Source: Dactylonectria macrodidyma (Eukaryota > Ascomycota > Sordariomycetes > Hypocreales > Nectriaceae). Taken from it: a DNA stretch of 64,000 nucleotides. This document shows, piece by piece, positions 57,769 to 64,000 of the stretch (position 1 is its first letter; each line of letters begins with the position of its first letter). The DNA is taken from positions 124,001-188,000 of the forward strand of contig JAGMUV010000007.1 of assembly GCA_020744425.1 (NCBI GenBank), written 5' to 3'. The notes beneath the pieces are model-generated. The model ran no database searches and was not told the origin of the DNA. It saw only the letters and a list, made by a program, of their open reading frames with translations. The translations under genes and the position numbers were made by a program.

Positions 57769-58695
57769 ATGACATCATTACTCAACTTTGCTGCAGGATT
57801 TTCGGTCAACCTTAAAACACACCAAATTTTCGAGATCCCAAGGCTTGTGTTTATATCTTCCGCACCAAGCGCCCTCCTTTCGAAAAGAATGTCGAGCCGA
57901 ACAGTATGGATTCAGTCTCAGGTCTCAACAGACAAAGAGGCTCTTGCAGCGGGAGATGGCTGCCATAAAGACGAGGCAAAGTGTCTCGACGACTATCTTG
58001 ATGGAAAGATTACTGCCCAGGAGGCCGCGAAGACAATCATCTCACGGGTGCTTCAAGAGGCTGACCCATCTTCTGAAGTCTACCGACTCAATGCCTTGCT
58101 GTGTGAGGCTCTGGTTGAGTTGGAGGACGACCGCGAAAACCTGCTTCAGCTTTTGGAGGGGATTCAATCACAGCCATCTGTTGGATCGATAGACTGGTCG
58201 CATCTTCAAGGCTTCGGTCACATGTGGAGTGACCTTTACGGATCGTATCTTCACGGGTCAAGTGAGTGGGAAAAATCAGGATCACCACTCTCGAATGACA
58301 AAAGAGTCAGTCTTTGCCACGAATTTGAAGCTATTGGGACAGTTGAAGCTGCTCTGTTCATGCGGGGTATTGGTGGTGTGAGCGCGGACTGGGGCTACGA
58401 AACGTTGAATGCGGTTTGTTTGAGGCGTCCTGGACTCGAAGTCTTCATACATAAAGCACGCGCGTGGTTGAGGGTAGCTGGAGTGAGGTTGATGCAGAAC
58501 CTACAGCCAGAGCAGCTGAAAAGTTGGTCGCGGCCAGTGCAGGGGCGACATGGAAGGATAGAAGCTGTCGAGACGCCCATGCTTGAGCATTGGGAAAGAT
58601 GGAAAAGGTCAATTATGGAAATCAGCGAGGAAGATGGTCCCCTTTCGCATGAGAGTAGAGAAATTGCTGCTGAATGTCATAGATTGATGGGATGA
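57769..58695 (+). CDS. DUF3632-like hypothetical protein
   Basis: A single exon of 308 residues. The region CLDDYLDGKITAQEAAKTI, then LLQLLEGIQSQP and MWSDLYGSYLHGSSEW, fits the fungal DUF3632 family, a helical protein of unknown function. Central and C-terminal parts (FEAIGTVEAALFMRGI, VFIHKARAWLRVAGVRLM) are helical and lack known motifs. The first 40 residues contain a weak hydrophobic stretch (RLVFISSAPSALLSKRM); the second AUG at 57889 (MSSRTVWIQSQV) would give a more typical start. No TM helix in the core. Confidence 0.72.
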   Translation: MTSLLNFAAGFSVNLKTHQIFEIPRLVFISSAPSALLSKRMSSRTVWIQSQVSTDKEALAAGDGCHKDEAKCLDDYLDGKITAQEAAKTIISRVLQEADPSSEVYRLNALLCEALVELEDDRENLLQLLEGIQSQPSVGSIDWSHLQGFGHMWSDLYGSYLHGSSEWEKSGSPLSNDKRVSLCHEFEAIGTVEAALFMRGIGGVSADWGYETLNAVCLRRPGLEVFIHKARAWLRVAGVRLMQNLQPEQLKSWSRPVQGRHGRIEAVETPMLEHWERWKRSIMEISEEDGPLSHESREIAAECHRLMG

Positions 58696-59672
58696 ACATC
58701 GTAGTTCATTCAGCACAGCGAATATGGCAGCTTCAGACAAGTCGTATCATGCGATCCAGGGTGTGTGTGATACCCAACATTCAGCTGACTGGTTTATGCT
58801 CTGTGCGGGGGGGGATAAGGGTTCATCTTATTGATATGAACCCTGTCAGCGCCACCAATTCATGATCCAACGGCGTTGTTCTTCTTCCTAGAAAGAAAGG
58901 GCGCGTACGGACAAGTCTGATTGTCGCTTTTGGCGCTTGCACTACCGAGGAATATGCTATCAATGCCGCCTGGCCTCTCACATTATTTCAACTCACTCAA
59001 CCTTGATTCGGCCCAGAAGCCCAGATTTGGTCAACTCGGAAAAGCCCTGCACGCGCCGATTGCCAACGTTGTGGTTGATTCCGCCCAAGTGGCGCTCTTT
59101 AGCTCCTTGCCTATGCTTATTTCATCGACAGAGGTGTATCTACGCGGGGGTGCGTGGCAACGTGATTGATCTAGACCACTACATGGCGCAGAGCTGAAAA
59201 ATTGTAGTCTTTTATTGGCCGAGCAGCCCAACAGACTGTAGCTGAATTTCAGTAGTCACTCTTTGCTGCCTATGACTTCTACAAGGCACCCAATAGTCGC
59301 TGCTCTATTTCTCCACCGCATCCCAGCCGCACCGTGAATTGTGCTAAGGGACGCTTGCATGGTAGCTGCTCTGCGACCTAGCTGATTTCCCTTGGCGGTG
59401 GGAATTAGGCGTCAGGGCGATAAATCATGTTCAAGACAACTGGATGTATTTAACCTTGCTGCCCACCTGTGCAGTTGACGGCCTGTTTACCCATATGCTC
59501 GTAAATCCCGGAATTGATGCACATATTCACGGTCACGTCCGACGCCTATTCTATTGTGTTATGAATTGACGAACCTGTCGATTTACCCTTATCTAGAGCT
59601 CAAGCCAACGGCCACACCACCTCATCTAGGACGGCCCATTTAACAGAGTTACCCCTCATCTGATATTTCATA
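58696..59672. other. Intergenic, no gene recognised
   Basis: About 1 kb. A G9-like run occurs near 58806. The 82-86-codon frames near 58921-59197 have no recognisable feature. Confidence 0.45.
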
Positions 59673-60537
59673 ATGCTGAGCCGAGAGGCTTTGATCATTT
59701 CCGCTCGACTGTGCCTCTGGTTACTCTTGCCAGGAGTTTCAGGTTACCTCAGCCTGTTTCCTCGGGATGGGGCCGTCAGTGACCTCACGGGATTTCCGGG
59801 GGTGGCATATCAGGCCATTCACTACGAACCATTGTGTGGAAATCTCGGTACTGACACGCGTTATTCTGCCCCATGGGATATCACAGGTCGGTGTGCCGCC
59901 GCAATGGACTCGTTTGGGAACAACACCGAGAAGCTCGTCGCCATCTACGATGCAACTGGGACAAGGCTCGAGAACGGCATTGTGGGAAACGGGTACGACA
60001 CGTGCATTTGCTTTGCTCTTAGCCAACTAAGCGGCGAGCTGAGGAGCGCGCTTTGCCTTTGGGTTAATGGCGCAGGCCAGAATGACGTGTGGTGGTCATT
60101 GTCGTTGGATCACGTGTTGGCCGGCGTGTACAGGCCAAATATCGACAAGGCTCTACCTCTCTGCAAGGACATCGACTTGGCGGCTGCAAAATCGTCATGG
60201 AGTGAGACCGCAGCTCATGCCGAGGCCACTGAGGATGTCAACACCGACGCAGTCGTCAGCGGTGGCTCGGGTTTCGTCACATCTACATACACAAGTAGGG
60301 AACATTGCCTGCATCAATCGCGAAGAGCCGAGCACAGGCTAACTTTGAGCAGACTCGGAGAACGTCCTCACGACATCGACTATAACGATAAGCGGTGAGT
60401 CGCCTGAAGAAACGAACACAACTTCCGACGATGGCGGGTTGAGCCGTAGTGACAAAATCGCCATCGGAGTAGGCCTTGGTCTGGGAATACCTACCATTGT
60501 TCTCATGCTTATAGGGTTGTGTCTTCAGTGTCGATGA
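59673..60537 (+). CDS. Secreted type I membrane protein, Cys-containing ectodomain
   Basis: Exons 59673-60294 and 60353-60537 give 268 residues. The N-terminus (LIISARLCLWLLLPGVSGYL) is a signal peptide. The ectodomain has Cys residues in LCGNLGT, RCAAAMD, TCICFAL, LCLWVNG and LCKDID, enough for three or four disulfides, and one NNT sequon. A Ser/Thr-rich stalk (SENVLTTSTITISGES, NTTSDDG) leads to a TM helix, IAIGVGLGLGIPTIVLMLIG, and a very short tail LCLQCR. I do not recognise the family. The architecture resembles fungal surface sensors and mucin-like anchors. It could not be assigned to a pathway. Confidence 0.78.
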
Positions 60538-61369
60538 GGGAAGGGGACTATACTACGGTGAATTGAGAGTTTTGGTTCTGGGTTCTGGGTTTGGTATAAA
60601 GAAAATGGGAGACAAAAAGTAAAAATAATTTCTAGCGAATTGAGCGTTTAGAGCGGATTTGTTTTCAATAGCACCATGCGATTCTTTCTTGAGTTTCTGT
60701 TGTACTTATTTTGAACTCGATTATCGCCCAGGCTCACTGACAGAGCGATGATCTCTACGAGCACTCAAAGCGCAATGAACAACCTTATGCCGAAACTGGT
60801 CATTGAAATGACTCCGAAGTGGAAATGGAGTACGCCATGTGCGCCTGGACAGGATAGCGGAACAAACATGGAATTGCACCTGGCCTAACTGTGTTCTGGT
60901 CAGGGAGACACAAGATCATGACATTTGATGCCAATGGTCAATAGCGGCGCCTCCATCGCTGTGGCTACTATCGCAGTCGTTAAAACCTGCGATCAAGGGG
61001 TTCATGCCATTTCTCTAGCGCAAGCGAAAGTGGTACAGACTCTGAGTAGGAGGATTGGGACTGGAATTAATTGGATGAGCCATCCTGTTATCTTCGGAAT
61101 CACACTGCTGTCCTACCGCATAGACCACTAGTTTCGGGTTGCCAGTTCCACAAGTCATCATCATCACACATGCACGACACGCGGCCCAGTGTCGAGAAAC
61201 ACAAGAGAGCAGGTTGGGGCTATTTTGGTTTTAGATAAGAGCTGGGTAACAGCCACTAAATTTCCATCTCCAAAGATGCTAATTGACGGCATACTTTACT
61301 GAATCATCATAGACTTTCGAATCAAATTGCGGCCCAACAGCGCAGTCATCCATCCCTTATATCTGTAAG
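60538..61369. other. Intergenic, no gene recognised
   Basis: Between two genes on the same strand; no coding signal beyond a 68-codon frame at 60925. Confidence 0.45.
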
Positions 61370-62851
61370 ATGGTCGAACTCAACCCGAACACAACGGCGC
61401 CCGATATAAAAGAGGAAAAACAAGCAGAAGTCGGCCAAGTGGAAGATGTCCACCAGAAACCTTTCACGGTACTGTCGGCGCTGGGAATAGGCTACGGAAC
61501 GACAAACACGGCCGCCGGGTTGATCTTTACCGTCGCTACTACTCTGAGTATGGGCGGCTCGCCAGTATTCTTCTGGGGCTTTCTACTCATGGCACTGGTC
61601 GGCCTGGCCACGGCAATCAGCCTCGCCGAGTTGGTTTCTGCCATGCCGCATCCAGGTGGGCAGTATGTCTGGGTCCAGACGTTGTCTCCTCCAGGACCGC
61701 GCCGATTTCTTTCCTATCTTACGGCCGTCGTGAATTGGTTCGGAGCCGTTTTGACGAGTGCTTCAGTATGCCTTGCAGTGCCGATAGGGGTGATCGCTAT
61801 CATCACTTTTCTCAACCCCGAATTTGAGTACAAGCCGTGGATGGGATTTTTGGGGTACCAACTCCTCAACGTCTTGACCTTGATACCTGCATGTTTTGAG
61901 TCAGCCTTGCCTCGCATTTCGAAGAGCCTCCTTGCCTTTACAATTTCGTCTATGCTGGTAACGTTTGTCTGCCTGTTTGCTATGGCACCAGCTAGAGCCT
62001 CCGCTTCCGAGTTCTTCACGGCAACGACAAACATATCAGGCTGGCCAAACGGTGTTGCCTTCTTCATTGGCTTAAATGGCGCAAACTGGTCCTTCTCATG
62101 CCTGGACGTCATCGTACACATCGCCGACGAGATTCCACAAGCACGAACCAACGCGCCAAAGGCTTTGATGTGGACCATCATCGTTGGCTTCGCATCGGGA
62201 ATGCTTATAATTCTCGCGATACTTGTTAACCTACCTGACATTGATCCCATAGTGGATAACACGACACTCCTCATATTTTATCGAATCTGCAACAGTAGTC
62301 GGGCCGCAGCTATTGGGTTATGGCTACCGCCCATAATCTCCGGCGTCGGTTCTGTGTGGGCGATTCACACTTGGCAATCTCGATTGGCTTGGAGTCTTAG
62401 CGGTCAAGGAGGTTTCCCGTTTGCATCTTACTTGGGGAGCATTGCGCCTTCGCCGTTTCGAACTCCGATCTGGTCTCTGATTTGGTCCTCTCTTGCGACT
62501 AGCATCTTCGGATGCCTCTACTTGGGATCTCAGACTGCCTTTAACTCGTTAATATCCGCTGGAATTCTGCTTCAGTACCTCAGCTACAGCCTTCCCGTCC
62601 TTTTGATGCTATACAATGGCCGATCTTCATTTAGCCATGGGCCGTTTTGGTTGCCTAGGTTTGGTTACGTTGCCAATTTTATTATGCTGTGCTGGATGTG
62701 CGTAGCATTGGTCTTCTATTGCTTTCCTTATTTTATTCCTATCGAGACAGGTAGCATGAACTACGTCTCGGCTGTGTTGGTAGCTATATTTGTTTTCACC
62801 GTTCTCATGTGGTTTTTTCACGCCCGCCAACACTACAAAGTCTTGGAATAG
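61370..62851 (+). CDS. APC-family amino acid / GABA / choline permease
   Basis: This intronless gene encodes 493 residues with 12 predicted TM helices. It belongs to the fungal amino acid-choline transporter branch (GABA permease, Hnm1-like). The first helix region LGIGYGTTNTAAGLIFTVAT carries the conserved unwound segment; SLAELVSAMPHPGGQYVWV is the strongest family signature. HIADEIPQARTNAPKALM is the conserved cytosolic loop, and SRLAWSLSGQGGFPFASYLG another. It imports a small amino compound with protons at the plasma membrane; the substrate cannot be read from the sequence. AUG 61370 gives a 30-residue cytosolic tail rich in Glu and Lys, as usual. Confidence 0.94.
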   Translation: MVELNPNTTAPDIKEEKQAEVGQVEDVHQKPFTVLSALGIGYGTTNTAAGLIFTVATTLSMGGSPVFFWGFLLMALVGLATAISLAELVSAMPHPGGQYVWVQTLSPPGPRRFLSYLTAVVNWFGAVLTSASVCLAVPIGVIAIITFLNPEFEYKPWMGFLGYQLLNVLTLIPACFESALPRISKSLLAFTISSMLVTFVCLFAMAPARASASEFFTATTNISGWPNGVAFFIGLNGANWSFSCLDVIVHIADEIPQARTNAPKALMWTIIVGFASGMLIILAILVNLPDIDPIVDNTTLLIFYRICNSSRAAAIGLWLPPIISGVGSVWAIHTWQSRLAWSLSGQGGFPFASYLGSIAPSPFRTPIWSLIWSSLATSIFGCLYLGSQTAFNSLISAGILLQYLSYSLPVLLMLYNGRSSFSHGPFWLPRFGYVANFIMLCWMCVALVFYCFPYFIPIETGSMNYVSAVLVAIFVFTVLMWFFHARQHYKVLE

Positions 62852-63163
62852 ACAGTGATTCGAGATTTTTATGCTCGGTGCGTCACAAAAAAGATGAAAG
62901 GTGCCGAGGCGGTCTGGCCAGTATGTTGACGTTAAACAGTTTGGACTGAGGGGATTGACGCGGTGTTCATTAATCATTGGCATGAATGTCGACTTGGCAT
63001 TCAGGACTTCATCCGAATCTCTCCTATCTCTTTGCTAAGTGACGCTCTCCTAAGGTGGCAGTCAAAAATTCAATCGCGAACAAACTGAATTCATCATACG
63101 TAGCCTTGATCGTCACGGAAACCCCAAGCAGCCTTGGGCAGCCTGGGGTCAAGATGGTGGCCT
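62852..63163. other. Convergent 3' flanks, no gene recognised
   Basis: About 310 bp; includes a short AGCCTTGGGCAGCCTGGG-like run near 63130. Confidence 0.4.
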
Positions 63164-64000
63164 CTAACCGACCTTATCCCACTTCATAAAACGGCCATTC
63201 GAGAAGATCCATGACCCACCAGTATCACGAGAATATCTGAGTTCACCTGAGCAGGGCTTGATATGGCACTTGGAGCTGTCCGGAACAGTGATGAGCGTGC
63301 ATAAGCCGTTTACCCAGCCGTTGCCGGCGCACTTAGGATACGCAACACAGGCTTCGCAGCATTCGTAGGGGGAGATTGTCCCGCCGACTTGAGCTGTGTC
63401 GTAGGAAAAGTGGGGATAACCATTGGAAAAAACCACCGCTATTAGCGATAGAACCAGCGTAGTTGCCCTTATCGCACATCTCGTTGATAGTCGGCCAAGC
63501 GGCTTTGACGGTGTTGGTATTTGTCTCAGTACTGGTGTATGTTGTACTGGCGATGATGGAGGAGTGGATCTCATACGTCGTGGTGGATATCGTGATGACT
63601 TCGACAGTAGGTAGAAAAACGGTTTTGATGCTTTCTACCACATTATTGTCTGTTTGCAACAAGACTGGTGGCTCGAGAGTCATGGTCCTGACGTCGGCGA
63701 ACCTGGTATAGGTGACGGTCTTGGGTACAAAGATGGTATAGTCGCAGATGACTCTCTGTGGGTAGTTCTCTATGCCTCCCCGGTTGTTGTACACACCGGA
63801 GCGCTTATTGTACAATCCAGAGCGCTTTTTGTGCATCTCGGAGCGCCTGAAATTGGCTCCGCCTAGGAGGGATTTGAAGTATGATGCCACGGAGTGGCCA
63901 GGCGGCTCGGGCTCTTCATCCTCGGCATAACCAGGTTCGTGAATACCGACAGACTGATTGTTCGGTAACCCCTCGTCTCGTCTTCGTGTAGCACCGTCAA
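63164..64000 (-). pseudogene. Surface protein with apple/PAN-like domain; partial and frameshifted in this sequence
   Basis: The gene runs off the right end of the window, so its N-terminus is missing. The visible part has three imperfect 7-residue repeats (SEMHKKR, SGLYNKR, SGVYNNR), a Ser/Thr-rich linker (EVITISTTTYEIHSSIIAS and TTYTSTETNTNTV), and a Cys-rich C-terminal module: VGGTISPYECCEACVAYPKC, NGWVNGLCTLITVPDSSKC. The two halves are in different frames. The change falls at a run of six T (63427-63432 on the + strand shows A6): NSGGF continues into FSNGYPHFSYDTA only if one base is skipped. No usable intron (GT-AG, 45 nt or more) resolves it. It is a real frameshift or a homopolymer read error. 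Function unknown; the layout suggests a cell-wall or surface adhesin-like protein. Confidence 0.6.
63785..63847 (-). repeat. Three imperfect 21-bp tandem repeats in the partial surface-protein gene
   Basis: Each unit contains GAGCGC and TTGTRCA on the + strand and encodes a 7-residue unit ending in a basic pair or Asn-Arg. Confidence 0.6.

Noticed and set aside
60925..61131. 68-codon plus-strand frame with an alternating hydrophobic character
   Set aside because: Too short and without signal peptide, homology cue or context.

Overview
The window is nuclear DNA of a filamentous ascomycete (Pezizomycotina; a Sordariomycete is my best guess). The reasons are short GT-AG introns of about 50-85 bp in most genes, fungal-only families (two Zn2Cys6 regulators with fungal transcription-factor domains, a LaeA-like methyltransferase, a DUF3632 protein, an Aim6-like protein), and one intron-containing tRNA-Pro(UGG). 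I recognise 28 protein genes, one doubtful small gene and one tRNA, separated by several gene-poor stretches. No CRISPR array, rRNA or intact transposon was seen.

Region 1 (1-20.9 kb) is a loose set of accessory genes: a peroxisomal (PTS1) 4-coumarate-CoA-ligase-like enzyme, a Cys-rich F-box protein, an intronless NYN/OST-HTH protein, tRNA-Pro, an Aim6-like membrane protein, a salicylate-hydroxylase-type monooxygenase divergent from an UNC93-type transporter, and a flavin-containing monooxygenase, followed by 2.7 kb with no recognisable gene.

Region 2 (20.9-36.2 kb) starts with a LaeA-like methyltransferase and continues into a compact catabolic cluster: Zn2Cys6 regulator, divergent GH28/GH49-like beta-helix protein, anion:cation-symporter MFS transporter, divergent GH88 unsaturated glucuronyl hydrolase. 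Neither glycosidase has a signal peptide, so I infer import and cytosolic breakdown of uronic-acid oligosaccharides. A DHA2 efflux pump and a glutathione transferase follow.

Region 3 (36.8-51.3 kb) holds a second Zn2Cys6 regulator, a DUF1348 protein, a Rieske protein, a DAO-type FAD oxidoreductase, a haloacid-dehalogenase-like protein, a second symporter-type MFS transporter and a membrane-anchored multicopper oxidase. The promoters of the oxidoreductase, the dehalogenase and the transporter share copies of TGTGCCGG, one of them a perfect 9-bp inverted repeat, which suggests a co-regulated set. The oxidase gene appears to contain a 2-nt exon.

Region 4 (51.6-64 kb) holds a four-TM membrane protein, an SRR1-domain protein, a cytosolic phospholipase A2, a DUF3632 protein, a secreted type I membrane protein, an APC permease and a cut-off surface protein with an apparent homopolymer frameshift. 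Two genes may be damaged: the CoA ligase has one TG instead of AG splice acceptor, and the last gene has the frameshift.
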